DNA of 64,000 nt, from positions 1 through 64,000 of the forward strand of contig CALGLE010000012.1 in assembly GCA_937930305.1 (NCBI GenBank). The letters run 5' to 3'. Within the stretch, counting starts at the first letter, position 1; every line of letters begins with the position of its first letter. Positions 1 to 9,556 of this stretch are shown here, piece by piece. The notes under the pieces were generated by a model, which saw only the letters and a program-made list of their open reading frames with translations, made no database searches and was not told the origin of the DNA. Origin of the DNA: an uncultured Granulosicoccaceae bacterium (lineage in GTDB: Bacteria > Pseudomonadota > Gammaproteobacteria > Granulosicoccales > Granulosicoccaceae). The translations under genes and the position numbers were made by a program.

Positions 1-124
1 TATGTCCGGCGTGCTTGTGGAACAAATCGAATCCATCCGCCTGGGCTACAATAAGTGGTTCAACATTGACCAGATTGAAAGTCAGGATGAGTGGGCGTTG
101 CTAATTGCTAGTAAGCGGTCCTAA
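1..124 (+). CDS. prmA: Ribosomal protein L11 methyltransferase, C-terminal end (gene truncated by window edge)
   Basis: Frame from base 2: MSGVLVEQIESIRLGYNKWFNIDQIESQDEWALLIASKRS*, like the PrmA C-terminus (LSGIL..Q...W..L). Location upstream of DUF3426-dusB-fis fits. Confidence 0.75.
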   Translation, partial: MSGVLVEQIESIRLGYNKWFNIDQIESQDEWALLIASKRS

Positions 125-130
125 CAGTGA

Positions 131-1531
131 ATGGTTTCAACTTCAACTAAACGCAAAGTCGGGACAGCATCGCCGACCACCCGTTGCACGAATTGTCAGA
201 CGGTGTTCGAGTTGCCACCTGAGCTGCTTGAATCGTCTGATACCCGTGTGCGGTGTGGTGAGTGTTTGTGTATTTTTGATGCCCGCGAGGGTCTGCTCAA
301 TGACTCGGACGCGGAAAAATCACAACAAGCTCAAAGTGCTTTGGACTCTGATGAAGATTCGCAGCTTGAATCTGCCATAGCTGGAAATAAGAAACGCACT
401 CGATCTGCCCATTTGAATAAAAGCGCGGCCGATGACAATTCAGCGCTGGACGTGACCTATTCCGATTTTGACCTTTTCTCTGAAGAGGCCGATCTACCCG
501 CACTGGCGTACTTGGATGAAACTCGAGACACCCCAGAATTTGACTTTGATGCGGTAGAGCTTGGAGACGAAGAAACCTTCAGCGATACGCTGTTTGCTCA
601 TGATGTGACGATTAATGCCGATTTGCCGATCCCTGATTCGCAAGCCGCTGATGAGGGTTTAACGGCCGATAGTTTGGCTCGCTTGCAACGCGCTGAAGTG
701 GATTTTGCGGTAGACAAAGCGCCGGAAGAGCCGTTGATCTTCAACTACGTAGACCCACCAGGCGACCCGATCGAGGTTTCCGAGGAGGCGACGGAAACCG
801 AAGCCCCGCTGAGGCACTCATCCACTGAAAGTATGCGAAATAATGCGGCGGAAAAAGCCGAACGTGCAAGATCCAAACACAATCGCCCATCACTTGCTTC
901 ACTGGAAGAAGAATCTTCTTTAGTCGACACTGACGCGGCTTCGTCCGAGCCCAAATTAGACACCGAAGCACCGACCCGGGCTCGCAGTGGTTTATGGGTG
1001 TGGGCTTGTGGGATTTTGTTGTTGCTGGGCGTGTTGGGTGCAACTGTTTTGTATCCGCGTTGGCAGTCACTTGATCAAAGCCCAAACTTTCGACCAGTGA
1101 AGGTTGCGGTGTGTCAATTACTGAAGTGTCGCGTTGATACTCGTGTTGACATCAATCAACTCAAAGTCTTACGCCGGGAAGTGACGGAAGCGCGTGACAG
1201 GGAGGATGCGCTTTTAATTAGTATTGACATACAGAATACGGCTGAGTTTGCTCAACGATATCCTGTGGTCGAAGTTCGTATGACCGATCGTGTCGGTCGA
1301 ACGGTCGCACAACGCGCATTTCGTCCTACAGAATATTTATCTGAATGGCGTCGCGGTGACGCACTTAATGCGGGTGAAACAGTTGACATAAAGCTCGTAG
1401 TAAACGATCCTGGTGCCGCTGCTAGAGACCACATTCTGCAGTTAAGGAAATTACGCTTTGATTGCGAACCGATCAAATCGAACAACGGTCAACAACGATG
1501 GCCCGCGGATTGTGCAGACGTCGTAAAATAG
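131..1531 (+). CDS. Zinc-ribbon and DUF3426 domain membrane protein
   Basis: N-terminal CxxC...CxxC ribbon (TRCTNCQTVFELPPELLESSDTRVRCGECLCIFDA), acidic linker, one TM (LWVWACGILLLLGVLGATVLY), C-terminal DUF3426-like domain. Confidence 0.8.
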   Translation: MVSTSTKRKVGTASPTTRCTNCQTVFELPPELLESSDTRVRCGECLCIFDAREGLLNDSDAEKSQQAQSALDSDEDSQLESAIAGNKKRTRSAHLNKSAADDNSALDVTYSDFDLFSEEADLPALAYLDETRDTPEFDFDAVELGDEETFSDTLFAHDVTINADLPIPDSQAADEGLTADSLARLQRAEVDFAVDKAPEEPLIFNYVDPPGDPIEVSEEATETEAPLRHSSTESMRNNAAEKAERARSKHNRPSLASLEEESSLVDTDAASSEPKLDTEAPTRARSGLWVWACGILLLLGVLGATVLYPRWQSLDQSPNFRPVKVAVCQLLKCRVDTRVDINQLKVLRREVTEARDREDALLISIDIQNTAEFAQRYPVVEVRMTDRVGRTVAQRAFRPTEYLSEWRRGDALNAGETVDIKLVVNDPGAAARDHILQLRKLRFDCEPIKSNNGQQRWPADCADVVK

Positions 1532-1778
1532 AACTTCAGTACGGTGGTAGCACTACCGTTCTGCGGCACAACTCCACTCTCAGCATTCAAAAGATAAGTT
1601 GAACCTCAACTAATACTTTAACTTTAAGGTGCAGGTTGCATGGGTGTGTGTAAAGTTGCGGTGACGCGTGATTGGTATGGTCGCTCTAAATCGGTGCGTT
1701 TTAATTTTGTAGAGCTTTTAATTTTATTTGATTTTGTCTCGTTTTAATTTCATTTAGTAAGGATACTTAATCTAGATT

Positions 1779-2813
1779 ATGGCAATTGCCATGCAAACAA
1801 ATGAAGACGTTCGCTGTTTGTATAAGCGCATTGATATAGGTGCGTATACGCTGCGAAACAATGTATTCCTTGCACCGATGGCAGGAATCACCGACGCACC
1901 CTTTAGAGAAGCGTGTGCGCGTGAACAGGCGGGCTATGCGGCATCGGAGATGATTTCGGCCGACACCACATTGCACGCATCTGATAAGACCAAACACAGA
2001 GTTCTACGCGCGAGTAGTGATTTACCTCATGCTGTTCAAATAGCGGGAAGCTCACCTGAGTACTTGGCAGACGCAGCAGAATTTAATGTGCGCTTAGGTG
2101 CGGACATCATTGACATTAATATGGGTTGTCCTGCAAAGAAAGTGTGTAACAAGGCTGCCGGTTCTGCGTTGTTAGAGAATCCGAAACTAGTAAGAAATAT
2201 ATTGCGTTCTGTTGTGTCGCGAGTCAGCGTACCGGTTACGCTAAAAATAAGAACGGGTGCGAATCCTGATGAACGTAACGGAGTGGAAATTGCAAAAATT
2301 GCCGAGGAAGAAGGCATTTTATGTCTTGCTGTTCATGGCAGAACCCGCAGTGACAAGTTTAAAGGTTACGCGGAATACGACACGATAAAAGCGATAAAAG
2401 AATCAATACAAATTCCTGTAATCGCTAACGGCGACATACAGTGCGCTAACGATGCAGTTAGTGTTTTAACTTATACAAATGCTGACGGTGTGATGATAGG
2501 GCGTGCCGCTCAAGGAAACCCATGGATCTTTAATGAAGTTGTTTCGATTCTTATGGGTGATCAACCTCCGCATCCACCCTGTAACGATGAAATACGTGAT
2601 ACTCTTCTCAAACAGTTGGAGGGAATCTACAAGTTATATGGTGAGTATCGTGGTTTACGAATTGCGAGAAAACACATAGCTTGGTACTGCAAAGGTTTAC
2701 GAAACGCTAGCGCGTTTCGGCAGCGTATAAATTACGTTGAGTCAGCCAAGGAACAAACGTTGATGATTCGGCAATTTTTTGAACACCCCGATCGATTTAC
2801 TACTGCAGCCTGA
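1779..2813 (+). CDS. dusB: tRNA-dihydrouridine synthase B
   Basis: Motifs LAPMAGITDAPFR, DINMGCPAKKVCNKAAGSALL, VHGRTR, ANGDI; directly upstream of fis. Confidence 0.95.
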   Translation: MAIAMQTNEDVRCLYKRIDIGAYTLRNNVFLAPMAGITDAPFREACAREQAGYAASEMISADTTLHASDKTKHRVLRASSDLPHAVQIAGSSPEYLADAAEFNVRLGADIIDINMGCPAKKVCNKAAGSALLENPKLVRNILRSVVSRVSVPVTLKIRTGANPDERNGVEIAKIAEEEGILCLAVHGRTRSDKFKGYAEYDTIKAIKESIQIPVIANGDIQCANDAVSVLTYTNADGVMIGRAAQGNPWIFNEVVSILMGDQPPHPPCNDEIRDTLLKQLEGIYKLYGEYRGLRIARKHIAWYCKGLRNASAFRQRINYVESAKEQTLMIRQFFEHPDRFTTAA

Positions 2814-2825
2814 TACGAAGACAGC

Positions 2826-3227
2826 ATGACTACAGAAACTTACACGCAAAACTCAATCGCAACTCAGTTGGATGCTAATAACACCAGTGAGTTACAAGCA
2901 AATTCTCAGAGCAGTGCACCCACTGCTGCAGAATTGGCTGCACCGCAAAATTTACGAACATCGAATCTCTCTGAAATTAATACAGAGTTAACCGGTCGAT
3001 CTACACCCATCCATCACTGCGTTCGTGAAGAACTGCGTGAGTACATGGATTTACTCAACGGTGAAACACCCTCGGATTTGCACCGTTTGGTCATGCAACA
3101 AGTTGAAACGGCTTTGTTTGGTTTTGTCATGGAAGAGTGCCGTGGTAACCAAAGCAAAGCAGCAGCCTGGTTAGGTATCAGTCGCGGTACCCTGCGCACT
3201 CGCTTGGCAGCGCTTAACCTTCGATAA
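2826..3227 (+). CDS. fis: Fis family DNA-binding protein with extended Q/N/S-rich N-terminus
   Basis: C-terminus LHRLVMQQVETALFGFVMEECRGNQSKAAAWLGISRGTLRTRLAALNLR matches the Fis core; dusB-fis gene pair. Confidence 0.9.
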   Translation: MTTETYTQNSIATQLDANNTSELQANSQSSAPTAAELAAPQNLRTSNLSEINTELTGRSTPIHHCVREELREYMDLLNGETPSDLHRLVMQQVETALFGFVMEECRGNQSKAAAWLGISRGTLRTRLAALNLR

Positions 3228-3444
3228 CACCCCCCAGCCCGCTGTGCCTAGTCTCGATAGGGTGTGGGTGCAGCGCGCTGTTGGTAAGAAATAGTCACCC
3301 CTCGGGTGAATTCGCTGGGGTGCTAGCTTTACTCTAGCTCGGAAGAGTTTGTCTCTTACTCTTTTGCGCAAAGCTGTTCAGACCGCGTGCAAAAAGCGTC
3401 ACTGTTATCATTGACTCACTTCCAGCTTTTTGCGCAAATTTCCC

Positions 3445-5043
3445 ATGAATTCTCCCGCTTCTCAGCGCTGCGCGCTACTCAGCGTGTCCGACAAAACGGG
3501 CATCGTTGAACTCGGCCAAGCACTGGCCGCACAGAACATCGAATTGCTTTCCACCGGGGGCACCGCCTCGCTGCTGGCTGATGCGGGGCTGGACGTCACT
3601 GAAGTGGCTGAGCACACAGGTGCTGCGGAAATGATGGCCGGTCGCGTAAAAACGTTGCACCCCACCGTGCACGGCGGCATATTGGGTCGACGTGGAAAAG
3701 ATGATGCCGTTATGCAAGAGCGCGGCATCGCGCCCATAGACTTTGTCGTTGTGAATCTGTACCCCTTTGCTGCCACCGTCGCGAATCCCGATGTAGTTTT
3801 CGAAGACGCCATTGAAAATATTGATATTGGTGGCCCAGCCATGCTGCGTTCAGCGGCTAAGAATCACACCAGCGTTGCGGTGGTCTGTCATCCCGGTGAC
3901 TACGATCGTGTCATTAAATCCTTCGACACTAGCGAAAAAGAACAAGCGGCGTTGCGGTTTGACCTGGCTGTAAAAGCGTTTGAACACACAGCAAACTACG
4001 ACAGTATGATTGCCGATTGGTTGGGTCGACGTGTGGCAACGGCAGATTCGCCCGAGGTATCTCACCAGGCGCCGCAACCGTTTCCTCGCACATGGAACAA
4101 ACAGTATCAACTGGCACAGACGCTGCGATACGGTGAGAACCCGCATCAATCTGCTGCGTTCTACACAAGCAATTCGTTAGTTGAAGGCACCTTAGCTGCG
4201 GCCCAGTTGCGTCAAGGTAAGCCGATGTCGTATAACAATGTGGTAGATGCCGATGCGGCATTAGGTTGTGTCAGCCAATTTATCGATCCGGCTTGCGTTG
4301 TGGTTAAGCACGCCAATCCCTGTGGCGTGAGTGTGGCAAGCAGTATTGATGAAGCCTATGAAGCGGCCTACAAAACAGATCCTACGTCGGCCTTTGGTGG
4401 CATCATCGCGTTTAATCGGCCATTAACCGTGACGGTTGCACAGGCCATTACGTCACGCCAGTTCGTTGAAGTTATCATCGCGCCCGGTGTGGAGTCAGAC
4501 GCATTATCCGTTTGTTCGAAGTTTCCCAATGTTCGGGTTCTTGATTGTTCGAAGATGCTGGCACCCAATGCAAACGCTGACCTAAAAGTAAAGTCTGTAT
4601 CAGGTGGGTTACTGGTTCAGGATGAGGATACACAAGAAGTGCTGGCGAAGGATCTCACCGTGGTGTCAGCGAAAGCACCGAGTGATGATCAGATTCGTGA
4701 TTTACTGTTTGCATGGCGCGTTGCAAAGTTCGTGAAATCGAACGCCATTGTGTATTGCCGAGACAACGCAACTGTAGGCATTGGGGCAGGGCAAATGAGT
4801 CGGGTGTACTCTGCCCGAATTGCCGGTATCAAAGCCGGTGACGAAGGCTTAGAAGTGCCTGGTTCGGTAATGGCCAGTGATGCGTTTTTCCCGTTTCGTG
4901 ATGGCATTGATAACGCGGCTGAAGTGGGCATTACCGCTGTCATTCAGCCGGGTGGTTCAAAGAATGATCAGCAAGTGATTGATGCTGCGAATGAACACGG
5001 CATGGCGATGGTTTTTACAGGCGTTAGGCATTTCAATCATTAA
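3445..5043 (+). CDS. purH: Bifunctional AICAR formyltransferase/IMP cyclohydrolase
   Basis: [33 protein letters not shown]-type region, [26 protein letters not shown] at 3445 preferred over the TTG at 3430 used in the ORF track. Confidence 0.96.
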   Translation: MNSPASQRCALLSVSDKTGIVELGQALAAQNIELLSTGGTASLLADAGLDVTEVAEHTGAAEMMAGRVKTLHPTVHGGILGRRGKDDAVMQERGIAPIDFVVVNLYPFAATVANPDVVFEDAIENIDIGGPAMLRSAAKNHTSVAVVCHPGDYDRVIKSFDTSEKEQAALRFDLAVKAFEHTANYDSMIADWLGRRVATADSPEVSHQAPQPFPRTWNKQYQLAQTLRYGENPHQSAAFYTSNSLVEGTLAAAQLRQGKPMSYNNVVDADAALGCVSQFIDPACVVVKHANPCGVSVASSIDEAYEAAYKTDPTSAFGGIIAFNRPLTVTVAQAITSRQFVEVIIAPGVESDALSVCSKFPNVRVLDCSKMLAPNANADLKVKSVSGGLLVQDEDTQEVLAKDLTVVSAKAPSDDQIRDLLFAWRVAKFVKSNAIVYCRDNATVGIGAGQMSRVYSARIAGIKAGDEGLEVPGSVMASDAFFPFRDGIDNAAEVGITAVIQPGGSKNDQQVIDAANEHGMAMVFTGVRHFNH

Positions 5044-5059
5044 TTTTTAAAGGGGGGTT

Positions 5060-6136
5060 ATGTGGATGGGCATCCAGTCGGTAAACCTGAAGCGATTCGT
5101 TCCTGAACAAGGGCCTGCGGCTTGGACAGGTAAGGCTATGTCCAGTAACCCTTCGCTTTGGCTTAAGTCACTCACCGCAGACCAGATAAAGGAACTTGAA
5201 GCCGCAGCGCTGCATTTTGCAAACAGCGGTAAAGACGTGGGTGAGTTAAGCGCTAGCGATTTCCCCTTGCCAACGATGCAAGCCCAATTACAACAGCTTC
5301 AACACAGCTTACTGCACGAGCACGGATTTCAAGTATTTAGAGGCTTACCGGTAAGCGAATATTCACAACAAGAAATAGCCACTATTTTTTGTGGTGTGGG
5401 TGCTCATTTGGGCAAGGCGCGTTCGCAAAATGCGCAGGGTCATATTTTAGGGCACGTGAAAGACATCGGTGCTGATGCCGAAGATCACAACACACGCATT
5501 TATCAAACCGCACAAAGGCAGAGTTTTCATACCGACAGCGCCGATGTGGTGGGGTTGCTTTGCATCAACGATGCGAAAGAAGGTGGAGAATCGCTCTTGG
5601 TTAGCGCGGGGACTCTGTACAACACGTTACTAGAGCGTCACCCCGATTTACTGCCCTATTTGTTCGAACCCATTGCTACCGATAGGCGAGGGGAAGTACC
5701 GCCGGGTGAAAAACCTTATATGACCATCCCTGTATTTAATCACCATGAAGGTTTTCTAACGGTTTTTTATCAACGCCAATACATTGAAAGTGCGCAGCGA
5801 TTTGAAGAAGCGCCTCGGTTGACGGCTAAGCACATAGAAGCACTGGATCGCTTGGATGAACTGGCCAATGATCCTGAGCTTCATTTGAGTATGCGGCTAG
5901 AACCTGGGGATATGCAGTTTGTTTATAACCATTCCCAACTGCATGATCGCATGGGTTTCATCGACCACGAGGCGATCGACAAACGCCGCCACATGTTGCG
6001 CTTGTGGCTATCTATGGAAAACGACCGACCCCTGCCTGAGTGTTTCAAACAGCGTTATGGGTCGATCGTTCCGGGAGACCGTGGTGGTATTGTGGTGTCG
6101 GGTACTCAGTTGAATGTGCCGTTGGAGGTTTCGTAA
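5060..6136 (+). CDS. TauD/TfdA-like Fe(II)/2-oxoglutarate-dependent dioxygenase
   Basis: HTDSADVVGLLC (HxD), GESLLVSAGTLYNTLLERHPDL, GDMQFVYNHSQLHDR. Confidence 0.8.
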   Translation: MWMGIQSVNLKRFVPEQGPAAWTGKAMSSNPSLWLKSLTADQIKELEAAALHFANSGKDVGELSASDFPLPTMQAQLQQLQHSLLHEHGFQVFRGLPVSEYSQQEIATIFCGVGAHLGKARSQNAQGHILGHVKDIGADAEDHNTRIYQTAQRQSFHTDSADVVGLLCINDAKEGGESLLVSAGTLYNTLLERHPDLLPYLFEPIATDRRGEVPPGEKPYMTIPVFNHHEGFLTVFYQRQYIESAQRFEEAPRLTAKHIEALDRLDELANDPELHLSMRLEPGDMQFVYNHSQLHDRMGFIDHEAIDKRRHMLRLWLSMENDRPLPECFKQRYGSIVPGDRGGIVVSGTQLNVPLEVS

Positions 6137-6143
6137 ATGCAGC

Positions 6144-6728
6144 TCAGTAAGTTTTCTGTTCTACAGGAATTATTCTTCCTATCGGTGCGCCAGCTAATGC
6201 ACCGTGTTCGCGCAGGGTTTCCGGTGAATCGGCTCGATATACGCAGTAAGTGCCTTCGCTCGTTAGGTACGATCGATCCCACTCGATAATCTCTCCCAGT
6301 TTTGCAATTGCGCTGTTAGAGTTTTGTGAGATTTTCTTTTTCTTGTCTAATCCAAAGAATCCGACCCCAGGAATGGGGCGCTCGATTACAAACACTTGAT
6401 GACCACCTCTAGGGTTTTCGCCCGCCTTCATTCCGCCGCCCAGTTCAGGGCTATTCACAAACAAGACTTCGGAAATTTTTTCAGAATTGATGTTGGCTTC
6501 TTTCAAAAGCTGATTTAGGCTTGATTCGCTGTTTGCTTCAAAAACTGCATACGAGTCTGCGCCCGCCGAAAATGAAAAATGCATTTCTATACCATATTCC
6601 GTGAGTATGTCGTTTGAAACATTCTCAAGGGGCGCTGGCAGCTCCACGAAGAATTGTGTTGCTCCTACAGAGCTTGCAACCATTGACCCTGCAATGAATA
6701 GGAAAGCTCGAAAAATCTTTTGACTCAT
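6144..6728 (-). CDS. Secreted DUF4242 (SCO4226-like) domain protein
   Basis: Signal peptide, then HQVFVIERPIPGVG...IEWDRSYLTSEGTYCVYRADSPETLREH typical of DUF4242. Confidence 0.7.
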   Translation of the reverse strand: MSQKIFRAFLFIAGSMVASSVGATQFFVELPAPLENVSNDILTEYGIEMHFSFSAGADSYAVFEANSESSLNQLLKEANINSEKISEVLFVNSPELGGGMKAGENPRGGHQVFVIERPIPGVGFFGLDKKKKISQNSNSAIAKLGEIIEWDRSYLTSEGTYCVYRADSPETLREHGALAGAPIGRIIPVEQKTY

Positions 6729-6810
6729 TATCTATCTCCAATTTATAGTCCAAGGTATTAAACCGCTGGAATTTCTGTTGTTGATCTTCCTGCAGCGTTG
6801 AAAATACTAA

Positions 6811-8472
6811 GTGAAGGTAAGCGAAAACACCCGAATGCTAGGCGAAAGTGTCCCGAAAACTGCCGAAATACTGACTTTCGGTTCAATAACGTATAACAAA
6901 AGTTCTCGTGAACTAACCAGTGGCGACGGTGTTCAACTCGCGCTACGGCCCCAATCGGCAGAAATTTTGGCGGTTCTGGCTGAAAACGCTGGCGCTTTGG
7001 TCGGCAGAGAATCGCTAGTAGATGCTGTATGGCCAGGTGTTGCCACCACGGATGATTCTTTGGTGCAATGCATTGTGGATATCCGGCGTGTTTTGGGTCG
7101 TGAATCGATCGAAACTTTCCCTAAAAAAGGTTACCGATTAAACGCTGAAATCGCAGTCTTACCGGCTAAGTCGTGGTGGGTTGGAATGTCAACGAACCGT
7201 TGGATCGTGATTGGGGTGGCCGCTGTGTTATTCATATTGGGCGCCTCAAGGTTTACTTCGCCGGTAAATGTGGATGAAGACAATCAGGGCAGCATGAGTT
7301 CGGCGCCTGATAAAACCATAGCTGTACTGCCTTTCGCAAATCTTGGTCAAACAGAAAATTTAACATTTTTCAGTGATGGTCTGGGTGAGGATTTAACCAC
7401 CGATCTCTCGCAAGTTGAGGGACTGACCGTCATTTCATACGCATCCAGTAGTGGATACCAAGGGGTGGAGAGTGGCTTTCGTAACATTTCAGAAGAGTTG
7501 GGCGCGGATTACTTGGTGCGAGGAACCATAAGACAACAGGCCTCTCAGTATCGAATAAACGTGTCGTTAGTTAATCCAGCCGATGGAGTGACCATTTGGT
7601 CTGAACGTTACGATCGGTCCTTCAACTATTCATTTGATGTTCAGGCCCAAATCGCAAAAGAAGTAGTCGATGCGCTGTCTTTGAAATTGGACATGCCAGC
7701 GGTTAAACCTAAGGTCGACCGACACGCATACAAAATGCTTCTCAGGGGAAACGAGCGGCAGCGTCAATCAACGTTGGAAGCTTACGATGATGCTCGTGTT
7801 TACTACAATCGAGCCATAGCGTTCGATGATAAATACGCAAGAGCTCATGCCAGCATCGCGGTCACGTACGGAAGAAGAGCTATGGCGAACGGTGATGGAG
7901 AAAGCCTTCATGAAGATATTGATGAAGGCCTACAATCCGCAGTAAGAGCCATTCAGCTTGACCCTCAATTACCACTGGCGTACTTCTCGGTAGGGTTGCT
8001 GAATCTTGCGCTAGGAGATATTGATAAAGCATTAGCTGCTGCGCGTCACGCCATTGAATTAGATTCTAATTTTGCAGAAGGTTACGCCCTGCTTGCAGAA
8101 ACGGCGTTGTTGGGGGGAGATCTTAATGAGGCTTTGTATTCAATACGGCGAGCCAAGGTACTGCATCCGCACTATCCACCCACCTATACTTGGATTGAAG
8201 GGAGTATTTTGTTCCAGTTAGGTCGCTATGAAGATGCACATGAATTACTGGCTGAGGCAGTAGAGCTTAACTCTCAGTTTCTTCCAGGGTTGATATCGTT
8301 GGCTGCCAATTACGAAAAGCGAGGGAAAATTGAGCAAGCCAATCAACTTATAAACACTTTAGATAAAAACGATAAATATATTAGCTATACGTCAACCTTA
8401 GATTCAATTAGGTTTTTAATTCCCCATCGTAGAACTGCGGTGTTAAATAGCCTTGCTAAAATCTCACACTGA
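6811..8472 (+). CDS. Membrane-anchored winged-helix (CadC-like) regulator with TolB-like and TPR domains
   Basis: OmpR/PhoB-type wHTH (LRPQSAEILAVLAENAGALVGRESLVDAVWPG), TM (WIVIGVAAVLFILGA), KTIAVLPFANLGQTENLTFFSDGLGEDLTTDLS, TPR repeats. Confidence 0.85.
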   Translation: MKVSENTRMLGESVPKTAEILTFGSITYNKSSRELTSGDGVQLALRPQSAEILAVLAENAGALVGRESLVDAVWPGVATTDDSLVQCIVDIRRVLGRESIETFPKKGYRLNAEIAVLPAKSWWVGMSTNRWIVIGVAAVLFILGASRFTSPVNVDEDNQGSMSSAPDKTIAVLPFANLGQTENLTFFSDGLGEDLTTDLSQVEGLTVISYASSSGYQGVESGFRNISEELGADYLVRGTIRQQASQYRINVSLVNPADGVTIWSERYDRSFNYSFDVQAQIAKEVVDALSLKLDMPAVKPKVDRHAYKMLLRGNERQRQSTLEAYDDARVYYNRAIAFDDKYARAHASIAVTYGRRAMANGDGESLHEDIDEGLQSAVRAIQLDPQLPLAYFSVGLLNLALGDIDKALAAARHAIELDSNFAEGYALLAETALLGGDLNEALYSIRRAKVLHPHYPPTYTWIEGSILFQLGRYEDAHELLAEAVELNSQFLPGLISLAANYEKRGKIEQANQLINTLDKNDKYISYTSTLDSIRFLIPHRRTAVLNSLAKISH

Positions 8473-8475
8473 CCT

Positions 8476-9519
8476 CTACATTGGCATCGGATACACGCGC
8501 CGGAGTTCTGCTATTTCACTGAGTTGATCTTCGGTTAAAACTACATCAGCCGCAGACAAGTTATCGTTCAACTGCTCAAGCGTTGTTGCACCGATAATGG
8601 CTGACGTCATGAATGGGCGAGACTGGCAAAAGGCGAGTGCTAATACCGCAGGGCTCATGTCAAAGCTTGCAGCCAGATCTGCGTACGCTTGAGCTATGTT
8701 GGCAACGTTGTCACTGTAGCGACCACCGAGTTCGGGTTGAATGCTTCTACGTGAGCCATCTGGAATTTTATTGTTGTTGTATTTGCCGGTGAGTAAACCG
8801 GTGGCCAGCGGGGAAAAAGCCAACAAGCCAACCGATTCATTGTGTGAGAGTTCTGAAAAATCTACATCAAACAGTCGGCACAGTAAGTTGTATTCATTCT
8901 GCACGGAAACAACGCGTGGTAAGTTTTCTTTCTCAGCAATGCTAAGAAATTTGGCGGTGCCCCAGGTGGTTTCGTTCGACAAACCAATGTGCCGAATTTT
9001 CCCCTCTTTAATTAAATCATCCAAAGTGCGTAGGGTATCCAACACATACTGCTTCATATGTTCGTGGGTTTGTTTACTGGGGTCGTATTCCCACACCTGA
9101 CGAAAATGATATGACTGCCGATTGGGCCAATGCAGTTGGTATACATCGATGTAGTCGGTTTGCAAGCGTTTCAAACTGCCTTCAACCGCTTTACGAATCT
9201 TGTCACCGTTGATGGCGCGCCCACCGTCAATCCACTTAGGGCCTTTGCCTGTCACTTTGGTGGCAATAATCACATCATCGCGTCGACCACTGGCGTGCAC
9301 CCATTCGCCTAGAATTTCTTCGGTACGTCCTTGAGTTTCTGCCGACATGGGTGTGACGGGGTACATCTCGGCGGTGTCGATAAAATTAACCCCGGCAGAG
9401 AGTGCACAGTCGATTTGATCAAAAGCCTCGGCTGCTGTGTTCTGTGTGCCCCAGGTCATGGTGCCAAGACACTGTTGGCTCACAGATAAGTCTGTTCGGC
9501 CTAACGTTCGGTATTGCAT
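8476..9519 (-). CDS. Aldo/keto reductase
   Basis: MQYRTLGRTDLSVSQQCLGTMTWG, FIDTAEMYPVTP, DVYQLHWPNR: Tas-like aldo/keto reductase. Confidence 0.88.
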   Translation of the reverse strand: MQYRTLGRTDLSVSQQCLGTMTWGTQNTAAEAFDQIDCALSAGVNFIDTAEMYPVTPMSAETQGRTEEILGEWVHASGRRDDVIIATKVTGKGPKWIDGGRAINGDKIRKAVEGSLKRLQTDYIDVYQLHWPNRQSYHFRQVWEYDPSKQTHEHMKQYVLDTLRTLDDLIKEGKIRHIGLSNETTWGTAKFLSIAEKENLPRVVSVQNEYNLLCRLFDVDFSELSHNESVGLLAFSPLATGLLTGKYNNNKIPDGSRRSIQPELGGRYSDNVANIAQAYADLAASFDMSPAVLALAFCQSRPFMTSAIIGATTLEQLNDNLSAADVVLTEDQLSEIAELRRVYPMPM

Positions 9520-9556
9520 GATGATTACTCAGTGCTGACGACAAACGACTAAGAAG

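Noticed and set aside
1537-1563. CAGTACGGTGGT-AGC-ACTACCGTTCTG imperfect hairpin after the DUF3426 gene as terminator
   Set aside because: Two mismatches and no T-run; recorded only as a weak structure.
3462-3842. Minus-strand 126 aa ORF inside purH
   Set aside because: Fully antisense to highly conserved purH coding sequence.
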